DNA of 64,000 bases from Rhodanobacter humi. Lineage in GTDB: Bacteria > Pseudomonadota > Gammaproteobacteria > Xanthomonadales > Rhodanobacteraceae. Numbering within the stretch: the stretch's first letter is position 1; each line of letters begins with the position of its first letter. Position numbers and translations under genes: made by a program. The notes beneath the pieces are model-generated. The model saw nothing but the letters and a program-made list of their open reading frames with translations, was not told where the DNA came from and did not search any database. The stretch is from contig NZ_JBGBPY010000001.1 in the NCBI RefSeq assembly GCF_041107455.1, forward strand, positions 1,798,001 to 1,862,000, given 5' to 3'. Shown here piece by piece: positions 1-7,760 of this stretch.

Positions 1-366
1 ATGGCGTTCGCGTTCGAGGTGGTGCGCACCGTGCGTGCGGAAGAACCCGAGCTGTTCGACGATGAGATGCGCACGCAGGTGGAGGAAATGCTGGAGGACG
101 CGATCGCCTGCGAGACGCAGTTCGCCGAGGACGTGCTCTCCGGCGGCGTGGTGGGCCTGTCGGCGAAGGAGATGCGCCAGTACCTGGAATACTGCGCCGA
201 CCAGCGCCTGGCCCAGCTGGATCTCCCGAAGAAGTACGGCGCGAAGAACCCGTTCGACTTCATGGACCTGCAGGATGTGCAGGAAGTTACGAACTTCTTC
301 GAGCGCCGCGTCTCGGCCTACCAGGTGGGCGTGGAAGGCGAGGTGGCGTTCGACATGGCGTTTTGA
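1..366 (+). CDS. nrdB: Ribonucleoside-diphosphate reductase beta subunit, C-terminal fragment (cut by window edge)
   Basis: This is the last 121 codons of the class Ia ribonucleotide reductase small subunit, whose diiron-tyrosyl radical starts reduction of ribonucleotides to deoxyribonucleotides in the cytoplasm. The reading frame is open from base 1, so the apparent Met at codon 1 is internal and the diiron ligands lie upstream of the window. Family hallmarks seen are FAEDVLSGGV, MRQYLEYCADQRL, the near-invariant LQDVQEVTNFFERRVSAYQV, and the acidic-aromatic tail ending DMAF that in this family binds the large subunit. nrdA is presumably upstream, outside the window. There is no sign of damage: the C-terminus is full length. 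The identification is secure and only the extent is unknown. Confidence 0.95.
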   Translation: MAFAFEVVRTVRAEEPELFDDEMRTQVEEMLEDAIACETQFAEDVLSGGVVGLSAKEMRQYLEYCADQRLAQLDLPKKYGAKNPFDFMDLQDVQEVTNFFERRVSAYQVGVEGEVAFDMAF

Positions 367-473
367 CGTCCGCGGACACGCGCCGCGGGCGGACTTCCTT
401 CACACGCACTTGTCACAATTTCCGCCCTAAGATGCCCCCTGCCGCTGGCGGCAACCAGCGCGCCGTTGCCGAC

Positions 474-494
474 CGCCTCCCCACCGGGGAGGCG
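474..494 (+). other. GC-rich hairpin between nrdB and the TonB receptor
   Basis: Perfect 9-bp arms CGCCTCCCC and GGGGAGGCG flank a 3-nt loop, 43 bp before the receptor start codon. There is no T-run, so it is not a standard intrinsic terminator. It could be the end of the nrdB transcript or a leader hairpin of the receptor mRNA. Confidence 0.45.
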
Positions 495-537
495 TCGTCG
501 TTCCGGGGACACTTATAAAAACCACACGAGGAAACCC

Positions 538-3500
538 ATGGCCATCACGATGCGTGCCCGCTCGCTTCCGTTCGCCATCGCCACGCTGCTGGCGACCAGT
601 TCCGTCTTCGCCCAGAACATCACCACCTCCGGCGCCATCGGTCGCGTGCTGGACGCGCAGGGCAAGCCCGTGGCCGATGCCACCGTGACCATCCTGCACG
701 TGCCCTCCGGCACCACCAAGACGGTGACCACGGATGCCGACGGCCGTTACGCCGCGCAAGGCCTGCGCACGGGCGGCCCGTTCACGATCACAGCGGCGAA
801 GACCGGATTCGCCGGCACCGAACAGGACAACGTCTACCTGCAGCTGGGCCAGCCTTCCTCGATCAACCTCAGCCTGGGCGCGGGCGCCGAATCGGCGCGC
901 ACGCTAGGCGCGGTGACGGTGAGCGCCTCGTCGCTGGCGCAGACCTTCACCTCCGAGAACAAGGGCCTGTCCACCACCATCTCGCAGCGCGAACTGCAGG
1001 CCACGCCGCAGGGCAACCGCTCGATCGACGACGTGGTGCGGCTGGACCCGCGCATCACCGTGACCGACCAGGGCACCGGCGCGATCTCCGCCGCGGGCAT
1101 GAACAACCGCTACAACAACATCGCGGTGGACGGCGTGACCCAGGGCGATCCGTTCGGCCTCAACGCGAACGGCCTGCCCTACCAGAAGTCGCCGATCTCG
1201 CCCGAGACGATCGCCGAATACAACATCTCCACCGCGAACTACGACGTCTCCTCCGACGTGGTCGGCGCCGACGTCAACGCGGTGACAAAGTCCGGCACCA
1301 ACCAGTTCCACGGCTCGGTCTACTACAGCTACCGCAACGCGAACCACCTGGTGGGCGACGCCGGCTGGCTGCCCAGCAGCGATCCCGGCTACCACTACAA
1401 GGGCTACCAGAAGGACGCCACCTACGGCTTCAACGTCGGCGGCCCGATCCTCAAGGACAAGCTGTTCTTCTTCGTCTCCGCGGAGCACGAGAAGACCACC
1501 GGCATCGGCGCCGATTCGGCCAACGGCCTGGACAACACGCTGGGCAACGGCCCGTCCACCAGCAACAAGGTCTCGCCGGGCGACCTGCAGCAGGTCATCG
1601 CCACCGCCAGCAAGCTCGGCCTCACCCCCGGCAACTTCGGCGGCCCCACCGGCCTGACCTACGACGACAAGCGTTACCTCGGCAAGATCGACTGGAACAT
1701 CACCAACAACCACCGCGCCAGCTTCACCTACCAGCACACCAAGGAGCTGCTGCCGGCGGTGGGCGGCAACAGCCCGAACAGCGTGGGCCTGACCAGCTAC
1801 ACCTACACCAAGGCCATCACCACCAACAACTACGTGCTGCACCTGTACGACGACTGGAGCGACAGCTTCTCCACCGAGGCCAAGGTCGGTTACCAGAAGT
1901 ACGTGCAGGACACCACCGCGCCGTTCCAGCAGCCTTCGGTGAACGTGAACCTCTCGCCCACCGGCAAGGGGCCGTCGGTGAACCTGGGCGAGGAACAGTT
2001 CCGCCATTACAACCACATCGACACCAAGAAGGCCAGCGTCTTCCTCGCCGCCACCTGGTACCTGGGCGACCACTCGATCAAGGGCGGCGTCGATTTCCAG
2101 CGCAACCAGATCTACAACCTGTTCGGCCAGTCCGAGTTCGGCGTCTACACGTTCTGGGGCCTGGCCAACTTCGCCGCCGGCAACTACAACAAGTATTCGC
2201 TGTACCACCCGGCGCCCGGCTACGCACTGGCCGACATCGCCGCCAAGTGGACCTACAGCCAGTTCAGCCCGTTCCTGCAGGACACCTGGCAGGTCAACGA
2301 TGCGCTGTCGGTGCAGTACGGCGTGCGCATGGACATCCCGCACTCCAACAAGCAGCCGGTGTACAACGCAGCCTTCGCGCAGACCTTCGGCTACGCGAAC
2401 AACTACACCGTCGGCTCTTCCAACCGCATCGTCGAGCCGCGACTGTCGTTCAACTACAACTTCGACACCGCGTACAAGACCCAGCTGCGCGGCGGCGCGG
2501 GCCTGTTCCAGACCAACCCGCCCACGGTGTGGATGACCAACCCGTTCCAGAACAACGGCGTCACCCTGCTCAACTACACCTCGTTCAACCCGGCCAACGC
2601 GCCATTCAGCCCCGACCCGTTCCACCAGAACATCCCGGCCGGCGGCGGCGCCGGCTCGATCGACACCATAGCCCGCAACTTCCGCCTGCCCAGCGTGTGG
2701 AAGATGAGCCTGGCGCTGGACCGCGAGCTGCCGTGGTGGGGCCTGGTGGCCTCTGCCGAGTACCAGCACATCCAGGTGCGCGACGGCATCCTGTACGAGG
2801 CAGTGAACTTCGGCGCGCCCACCGGCACGCTGCCGGACGGCCGCGAGCAGTTCTGGAAGGTTCCGGGCGAGGCGCCGAAGACGGCCGACACCCTGGCCAA
2901 CCAGAACCACGCCTTCAGCACCGCCTCCACGTTGCTCACCAACACCCACAAGGGCAAGTCGGACAGCTTCACGCTGGCGTTGAACAAGCCGTTCTCGGAC
3001 AGCTGGTTCGGCAACGTCAGCCTCACCTTCAACCACGCCAGCGACGTCGACCCCGGCACCGACACCATCGCCTACAACGGCTACCAGCGCGTGGCGCGGC
3101 TGAACCCGAACAGCGACGTGCTGGCCACCTCCAACTACAACGTGGCCAAGACGCTGAAGGCCTCGCTGACCTGGCAGCACGCATTCTTCGGCGACTACAA
3201 CACCCAGGTCTCGCTGTTCTACAGCGGCCACACCGGCCTGCCCTATACCTGGGTGTTCGGCAACGACGCCAACGGCGACAGCATCGGCGGCTGGGATCCG
3301 GTCTACATCCCGTCGGCGAACGACCCGAAGGTGGCCTACGCTGCCGGCACCAGCGCGCAGGTGATCCAGCAGTTCCAGGCCTTCCTCGCCGGCGACGACT
3401 ACCTGCGCGACCACCGCGGCCAGATCGCCAACCGCAACGGCGACCGCACCGCCTGGGTCAACGAGCTGGACATGAGCTTCTCGCAGGAAGTACCCGGCAT

Positions 3501-3783
3501 CTTCCAGGGCAACAAGGGCGTGCTGCGGCTGGACATCTACAACGTGCTCAACCTGGTCAACAGCGACTGGGGCCAGCAGCGCAACACCGGCATCTACCCC
3601 ACCCGCATCCTCGCCAACTACGCCGGCGTGAACGCACAGGGGCAGTACCTGTATTCGCTGCCCACCGACAAGAACGGCAACTACCAGCCGCAGCCGCTGC
3701 AGACCTACGACGGCGGCTTCTACGACCCCAGCCGCGTGGTCTCGCGCTGGTCGGCCATGCTCACCCTGCGCTACAACTTCTGA
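538..3783 (+). CDS. TonB-dependent outer-membrane receptor, Oar type with carboxypeptidase-regulatory-like domain
   Basis: A 1081-residue outer-membrane protein predicted to take up a large ligand using TonB/ExbBD energy. I chose the ATG at 538 because a GAGGA motif lies just upstream and the protein then opens with a typical signal peptide (residues 1-25, cleaved after VFA). Residues about 28-110 form a carboxypeptidase-regulatory-like beta-sandwich (GRVLDAQGKPVADATVTI). A plug domain follows at about 140-260 (SIDDVVRLDPRI), and the rest is a long beta-barrel rich in aromatic residues, ending ...LRYNF with the terminal Phe needed for barrel insertion. This architecture is that of the Oar/OmpA-related receptors common in Xanthomonadales. 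No sigma/anti-sigma pair adjoins it. The ligand is unknown; peptides or glycans are possible. An intrinsic terminator follows at 3808. Confidence 0.93.
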   Translation: MAITMRARSLPFAIATLLATSSVFAQNITTSGAIGRVLDAQGKPVADATVTILHVPSGTTKTVTTDADGRYAAQGLRTGGPFTITAAKTGFAGTEQDNVYLQLGQPSSINLSLGAGAESARTLGAVTVSASSLAQTFTSENKGLSTTISQRELQATPQGNRSIDDVVRLDPRITVTDQGTGAISAAGMNNRYNNIAVDGVTQGDPFGLNANGLPYQKSPISPETIAEYNISTANYDVSSDVVGADVNAVTKSGTNQFHGSVYYSYRNANHLVGDAGWLPSSDPGYHYKGYQKDATYGFNVGGPILKDKLFFFVSAEHEKTTGIGADSANGLDNTLGNGPSTSNKVSPGDLQQVIATASKLGLTPGNFGGPTGLTYDDKRYLGKIDWNITNNHRASFTYQHTKELLPAVGGNSPNSVGLTSYTYTKAITTNNYVLHLYDDWSDSFSTEAKVGYQKYVQDTTAPFQQPSVNVNLSPTGKGPSVNLGEEQFRHYNHIDTKKASVFLAATWYLGDHSIKGGVDFQRNQIYNLFGQSEFGVYTFWGLANFAAGNYNKYSLYHPAPGYALADIAAKWTYSQFSPFLQDTWQVNDALSVQYGVRMDIPHSNKQPVYNAAFAQTFGYANNYTVGSSNRIVEPRLSFNYNFDTAYKTQLRGGAGLFQTNPPTVWMTNPFQNNGVTLLNYTSFNPANAPFSPDPFHQNIPAGGGAGSIDTIARNFRLPSVWKMSLALDRELPWWGLVASAEYQHIQVRDGILYEAVNFGAPTGTLPDGREQFWKVPGEAPKTADTLANQNHAFSTASTLLTNTHKGKSDSFTLALNKPFSDSWFGNVSLTFNHASDVDPGTDTIAYNGYQRVARLNPNSDVLATSNYNVAKTLKASLTWQHAFFGDYNTQVSLFYSGHTGLPYTWVFGNDANGDSIGGWDPVYIPSANDPKVAYAAGTSAQVIQQFQAFLAGDDYLRDHRGQIANRNGDRTAWVNELDMSFSQEVPGIFQGNKGVLRLDIYNVLNLVNSDWGQQRNTGIYPTRILANYAGVNAQGQYLYSLPTDKNGNYQPQPLQTYDGGFYDPSRVVSRWSAMLTLRYNF

Positions 3784-3807
3784 CCGGTCGTTCCGGCCGC
3801 AACCGAG

Positions 3808-3836
3808 CACGGGCGCCTGCGGGCGCCCGTGTCGTT
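3808..3836 (+). terminator. Intrinsic terminator after the TonB receptor
   Basis: The stem CACGGGCGCC / GGCGCCCGTG (10 bp, perfect) with a TGCG loop is followed by TCGTTT. It lies 25 bp after the receptor stop codon, in the position expected for termination. Confidence 0.7.
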
Positions 3837-3862
3837 TCCGGCATCGCGGCGACCCGTGCCGC

Positions 3863-3899
3863 TTGACATGTAACGATCGTTACACGTAACGTTCGTTAC
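3863..3899 (+). promoter_or_regulatory. Promoter -35 box and double TetR operator overlapping the regulator's start
   Basis: TTGACA at 3863-3868 is a consensus -35 box. It is followed by two copies of GTAACG-NN-CGTTAC, at 3870-3883 (within a perfect 16-bp palindrome, 3869-3884) and 3886-3899, placed exactly 16 bp apart. The second copy ends at the base before the ATG of the TetR gene. Spacing and symmetry fit two TetR-family dimers on the regulator's own promoter. No Shine-Dalgarno motif fits between the operators and the ATG. Confidence 0.8.
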
Positions 3900-4466
3900 A
3901 TGCAGACGCGCAAAGATGCACTGATCGACGCCCTCATCGCCCACTTGCTCGAACGCGGGCTGGCCGACCTGTCGCTGCGCCCGCTCGCCGCGGCCACCGG
4001 CACCAGTGCCCGCTTGCTCATCTACCACTTCGAGACGAAGGAAGGCCTGCTCGCCGAGGTCCTCGAAACCATGCAGACGCGGCTGCGCCAGTCCTTCGCG
4101 CAACTGCTTGCGCCAGGCACGCCGGAACGGCAGCCGCAGCCGCTCAAGCTGCTCTGGCAATGGGCGACCGCCAGGCGCAACTACCCCTACCTCAAGCTGC
4201 TCTACGAGCTGCAGATACTCGCCATCCAGAGCCCGGACACTTACGCGCAGTACCTGCAACGCAACGCCTCGAACTGGTCGGACTTCATCCTCACGATGCT
4301 CCCGGCGCCGCGGCGCGATCCCGCCTTCGCCACGTTGTGCGCGGCGGTGTTCGACGGCCTCTTCCTCGAACTGATGAGCACGGGCGACCGCAAGCGGACC
4401 TCGCAGGCGCTCGACCGCTTCATCCGCATCGCCGGCGACACCCGCAAGCAGCGCACAGGCGCCTGA
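3900..4466 (+). CDS. TetR/AcrR-family transcriptional regulator
   Basis: A 188-residue repressor. Residues about 1-55 are the TetR DNA-binding domain, with the helix-turn-helix running through LSLRPLAAATGTSARLLIYH followed by the typical F..KEGLL helix. The remainder is an all-helical ligand-binding and dimerisation domain that does not identify the effector. The gene sits directly behind two palindromic operators that overlap its promoter, so autorepression is very likely. The CPBP protease gene begins 44 bp downstream on the same strand and is probably co-transcribed and co-regulated. The ATG at 3900 has no visible ribosome-binding site; a leaderless message or a start at the downstream ATG (3918) are the alternatives. 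The ligand is unknown. Confidence 0.9.
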   Translation: MQTRKDALIDALIAHLLERGLADLSLRPLAAATGTSARLLIYHFETKEGLLAEVLETMQTRLRQSFAQLLAPGTPERQPQPLKLLWQWATARRNYPYLKLLYELQILAIQSPDTYAQYLQRNASNWSDFILTMLPAPRRDPAFATLCAAVFDGLFLELMSTGDRKRTSQALDRFIRIAGDTRKQRTGA

Positions 4467-4510
4467 ACCCGGAACCCACGCCACGCCGCACCGCCCCGGA
4501 AGGACTTTCC

Positions 4511-5188
4511 ATGCACACCCTGCTCGCCCATGCGCGGACGATCGAGAAGCGCCGATGGTCCGTCATCCTCGCTGGCCTGCTGCTCGCGCTCGGCGTGGTC
4601 AGCCTGCCCTTCAGCACCTGGGATCACGAGTTCGCCAGCGTCGGGCATCTGGTCGGCAACGAGGCGATCTGGTGGATCTACATCGCGGCGATGTTGCTCT
4701 ACGTGCGCAAGGTCGAACGACGGCCGCTGTCGTCCATCGGTCTCCGCGCGCCCGGCATCGGCAACACGCTGATCGGCGTGGCGGCCGGCGTGGCGGTACT
4801 GGCCCTGCTGGGCGCGATGTACTTCCTCGTGCTCCCTGCCCTGCACTTGGGCGACTCGGCAGCGGCCACGGCGAACGGAGGCGCACTGATGGCCACGCCT
4901 TTCTGGTGGCGCCTCGTCTCGACCGTGCGCGCCGCGGTTTCCGAGGAAGTGCTGTTCCGCGGCTATGCGATGCAGCGGATCGAGGAGTTGAGTGGCAGCC
5001 GCGCCATCGCGCTGCTGCTCTCCCTGGCCGTGTTCACCATCGACCACGTGACCTACTGGGGCTGGAGCCACGAACTGATCGTCGCCGTCGGCGGCCTGGC
5101 GTTTTCGCTGCTGTACCTGTGGCGGCGCAACCTGTGGATCAACATCATCGCCCACTTCATCGTGGATGCCGCCTCGGTGCTCGCCTGA
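4511..5188 (+). CDS. CPBP-family intramembrane glutamic protease
   Basis: A 225-residue inner-membrane protein of the CAAX-processing/bacteriocin-processing (Abi, CPBP) family. The ATG at 4511 is chosen for the GGAAGGAC Shine-Dalgarno sequence just upstream. Several hydrophobic segments are visible (about residues 17-32, 50-66, 83-110, 165-182, 193-207). The family catalytic motifs are intact: EE-x3-R at E145, E146 and R150 (SEEVLFRG), the second-motif histidine H179 (FTIDH) and the third H215 (IIAHF). Members cleave membrane or prenylated peptides, some giving bacteriocin immunity. The substrate here is not known. Co-transcription with an autoregulated TetR suggests inducible expression in response to a small molecule or envelope stress. 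Confidence 0.88.
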   Translation: MHTLLAHARTIEKRRWSVILAGLLLALGVVSLPFSTWDHEFASVGHLVGNEAIWWIYIAAMLLYVRKVERRPLSSIGLRAPGIGNTLIGVAAGVAVLALLGAMYFLVLPALHLGDSAAATANGGALMATPFWWRLVSTVRAAVSEEVLFRGYAMQRIEELSGSRAIALLLSLAVFTIDHVTYWGWSHELIVAVGGLAFSLLYLWRRNLWINIIAHFIVDAASVLA

Positions 5189-5227
5189 GGCGACAGCAAG
5201 ACCCACAACGGGGCGGCGGCGCCCTAT

Positions 5228-5272
5228 TGACTACACGTGTCGTCAGGCGTAGCGTGCCGACACGTGTAGTCA
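5228..5272 (+). promoter_or_regulatory. Double BlaI/MecI-type operator
   Basis: Perfect 15-bp inverted arms TGACTACACGTGTCG (5228-5242) and CGACACGTGTAGTCA (5258-5272) flank a 15-bp spacer. Each arm contains its own ACACGTGT palindrome preceded or followed by the TAC/GTA core that resembles BlaI-family half-operators. The site ends 16 bp before the blaI-like start codon, placing it in the promoter of the blaI-M56 operon. Confidence 0.85.
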
Positions 5273-5288
5273 CAACAGGTGCGCCCGC

Positions 5289-5675
5289 ATGCCAAGATCC
5301 TCCATCGGCGACCAGGAACTCGCCCTGCTGCGCCATCTCGCCGCCCACGAGCCGGTCTCGGTGGGCGAGGTGGCCGCCGGCTTCGGCGAGACGCAAGGCC
5401 TCGCCCGCTCCACCGTGCTGACGATGATGGAGCGCCTGCGCGCCAAGGGTTACCTCAAGCGCCGCCATGCGCAGGGCGTGTACCGCTACAGCACCGCCAC
5501 CGGCCCCGGCGAGGCGATGCGCAGCGCGGTGGGCCAGTTCGTGGAAAAGACGCTGAGCGGCTCGGTTTCGCCGTTCGTGGCGTGGATGGCCGAGCGCGGC
5601 GAGGTCAGCGACAACGAGCTGGCCGAACTGCAGGCGCTGGTGAAGCAGCTCAAGACCACGCGCAAGGAGAAGTGA
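5289..5675 (+). CDS. BlaI/MecI/CopY-family repressor
   Basis: A 128-residue winged-helix repressor. Residues about 5-70 form the DNA-binding domain (QELALLRHLAAHEPVSVGEV and the recognition helix LARSTVLTMMERLRAKGYL, followed by the wing KRRHAQGVYRY). The C-terminal helices mediate dimerisation. In this family a membrane M56 peptidase inactivates the repressor when it senses a signal. The partner M56 gene starts one base after this stop codon, and the double operator lies just upstream, so the pair is an autoregulated two-gene operon. No beta-lactamase gene is adjacent, so the regulon is probably cell-envelope or protease genes elsewhere. The start ATG is supported by the family N-terminus (PRSSIGDQEL). 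Confidence 0.92.
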   Translation: MPRSSIGDQELALLRHLAAHEPVSVGEVAAGFGETQGLARSTVLTMMERLRAKGYLKRRHAQGVYRYSTATGPGEAMRSAVGQFVEKTLSGSVSPFVAWMAERGEVSDNELAELQALVKQLKTTRKEK

Positions 5676-5676
5676 G

Positions 5677-7635
5677 ATGACGACGCTCGATCATCTGGCC
5701 GCCCTGCTGCTGGAACGCCTCGCCTGGACCTCGCTGCAAGCCATCGTGCTGGTGGGTGCGGTCGCCCTGCTCGTCCGCGCCTTTCCGCGCCTGCCCGCCG
5801 CCGCGCGCTGCGCGCTGTGGTGGCTGGTGGGCCTGCAGGTGCTGCTGGGGCTGGCCTGGCAGGCGCCGATCCGCCTGCCGCTGCTGGCGCCGCCGATGGC
5901 CGCGGCAACGCCGACCGTTGCCACGCCACAGCGCAGCGCGTCCGATACCGCAACGGGCCACACCACCGCCGCCGGCGCGGACGTCGACCATGCCATCGCG
6001 CCCCTCACGGCCACGCCTGCCGCAACGCCGATGCCCGGCGCCACGGCGTCCACCGGCGGCGAACCCGGCTGGCTGGCCACCCGCTGGCGCACGGCCCTGG
6101 TCGCCGCGTGGCTGCTCCTGCTGCTGGCGCAGTTGCCCGCGCTGATCCGCGAATACCTCCGCGCGCATCGCCTGCGTCATGCCGCGCAGACGGTGACGGA
6201 TGCCGAACTGCGGATGCGCTGCGCGCGGCAGGCCCGCGCGCTCGGCTTGCGCCGCGCACCCGCCGTGCTGGCCTCGCCCGACATCGCCTCGCCCCAGGTC
6301 AGCGGCGGCTGGCGCCCGGTGGTGCTGTGGCCGGCGCACGCCACGCTGAACGCCGAGGAAGCCGAGTTGGCGCTGGCCCACGAGCTCGCCCATCTCAAGC
6401 GCGGCGATCTGCTGCTGGGCTGGATTCCCGCGCTGGCCATGCGGCTGTTCTGCTTCCATCCGCTGTTGCGCTGGGCGATGCGCGAATACGCGCTGCACCG
6501 CGAGGCCGCCTGCGATGCACAGGCCGTCGAACAGCAGCGCGTCGCACCGCAGGACTACGGCCAGCTGCTGCTGCGGCTGGGCGTGGCGCGCCCGCTGCAT
6601 GCCGGCCTCGCCGGCGCATCTCCCACCTTCCACAACCTCAAGAGGCGACTGACCATGCTGCAACAGACCTCTGCGGCGATGCCGCGCCACCGCGGCTGGC
6701 TGCTCGTCGCGCTCGTCGCGCTGATCGGCGTGCTGCCGTATCGCGTGGTGGCCGATGCCGCGCAACCCGCGACGGCCGGCAGCACCGCCGGCACCTACCT
6801 GCCCGCCACGCCACCCCCGCCGCCACTGCCGCCTGCACCGCCACCACCGCCGCCGGTGCCTGGCATGGCGCCACCGCCGCCTGCACCTCCCGTTCCGCCG
6901 CCGCCCCCCGTGCCGCCGCCGTCCGGCTTCGCGGCCCATCACATGATCATCAGCACGCACGACGACACCGGCCGCGCCTTCGCCCTGCTCGACGGCGACT
7001 CGGCCACCATCAACGGTACCGCCGGCGACCTTGCCACCGTGCGGCAGCTGCGCAAGCCGGGCGAACCGCTGCTGTGGTTCCGCCACGGCGACCAGTCCTG
7101 GGTGATCCGCGACCGTGGCTATATCCAGCGCGCGGAAGCCATCTATGCCCCCATGACCGCGCTCGGCAAGGAACAAGGCGAGCTGGGCAGGCAGCAAGGT
7201 GCGCTCGGCGCGCAACAAGGCCAGCTGGGTGCACAGCAAGGCAGCCTTGGCGGTCAGCAAGGCGAGTTCGGCGCGCGCACGGCCGCGCTGGCGGCGCAGC
7301 AGGCGCGCCTGGCCAGCCGCATCGCCGAGCTGGACAGCCAGGCCAGCAGCGATCAGGCCACGGCCGCCGCGCGCAAGGCGATCGCGGCCGAATCCGCCAA
7401 GCTCGATGCCGAGCGTGAGGCCCTGCAAGCGCAACATGCCGGCCTCGGCAAGCAGCAGGCCGCGCTGGGCGAACGACAGGCGGCCCTGGGTCAGCAGCAG
7501 GAAGCACTCGGCAAGCAGCAGCAGGCGCTGGGCGAGCGGCAACGCGCGGCCTCGGCGAAAGCCGAGCAGCAGATCGAGCAGTTGCTGGAGGAGGCGCGAG
7601 CCAAGGGCGTGGCGCAGCCGGTGGGCAAACGCTGA
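5677..7635 (+). CDS. M56 (BlaR1-like) membrane metallopeptidase with proline-rich linker and heptad coiled-coil tail
   Basis: A 652-residue BlaR1/MecR1-type signal transducer. Membrane helices are near residues 20-35, 46-62, 138-154 and 700-class helix VALVALIGVLPYRVV near 340. The cytoplasmic zinc protease motif is H235-E236-x2-H239 (HELAHLKRGD) with the downstream ligand region REAACD (E276). In place of the penicillin-binding sensor domain of BlaR1 there is an almost pure Pro/Ala tract (about 360-415), a small domain (about 420-480), and then heptads of the form LG-x-QQ-x-x over about 490-625, predicted to be coiled coil. It follows the repressor gene with a one-base gap. By family it should sense an envelope signal and cleave or release the BlaI-like repressor; the signal is unknown. 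A strong terminator follows. Confidence 0.88.
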   Translation: MTTLDHLAALLLERLAWTSLQAIVLVGAVALLVRAFPRLPAAARCALWWLVGLQVLLGLAWQAPIRLPLLAPPMAAATPTVATPQRSASDTATGHTTAAGADVDHAIAPLTATPAATPMPGATASTGGEPGWLATRWRTALVAAWLLLLLAQLPALIREYLRAHRLRHAAQTVTDAELRMRCARQARALGLRRAPAVLASPDIASPQVSGGWRPVVLWPAHATLNAEEAELALAHELAHLKRGDLLLGWIPALAMRLFCFHPLLRWAMREYALHREAACDAQAVEQQRVAPQDYGQLLLRLGVARPLHAGLAGASPTFHNLKRRLTMLQQTSAAMPRHRGWLLVALVALIGVLPYRVVADAAQPATAGSTAGTYLPATPPPPPLPPAPPPPPPVPGMAPPPPAPPVPPPPPVPPPSGFAAHHMIISTHDDTGRAFALLDGDSATINGTAGDLATVRQLRKPGEPLLWFRHGDQSWVIRDRGYIQRAEAIYAPMTALGKEQGELGRQQGALGAQQGQLGAQQGSLGGQQGEFGARTAALAAQQARLASRIAELDSQASSDQATAAARKAIAAESAKLDAEREALQAQHAGLGKQQAALGERQAALGQQQEALGKQQQALGERQRAASAKAEQQIEQLLEEARAKGVAQPVGKR

Positions 7636-7665
7636 GCAACGCCCGATCCAACGGACTTCCATAAA

Positions 7666-7693
7666 AAAACCGGCGGAGCCATCCGCCGGTTTT
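7666..7693. terminator. Strong bidirectional intrinsic terminator
   Basis: The 12-bp perfect arms AAAACCGGCGGA and TCCGCCGGTTTT flank the loop GCCA, with A-run and T-run on opposite sides. It can end both the BlaI-M56 operon (plus) and the convergent S9 peptidase gene (minus). Confidence 0.88.
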
Positions 7694-7760
7694 CATTTGC
7701 GCATTCCGGTGTCGTCTCGCGGCCTCGCCCATGCGAGGCGAGATCGCGGGGTTCAGACCC

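Noticed and set aside
904-3810. A 968-codon minus-strand reading frame opposite the TonB receptor
   Set aside because: Valine/glutamine/arginine-rich antisense frame of a GC-rich gene; the receptor on the plus strand is unambiguous.
7200-7560. Repetitive CAGCAAGG-like stretch in the M56 gene taken as a possible CRISPR or tandem repeat
   Set aside because: It is coding DNA for heptad repeats (LG-x-QQ), with no spacers and in-frame 21-bp periodicity.
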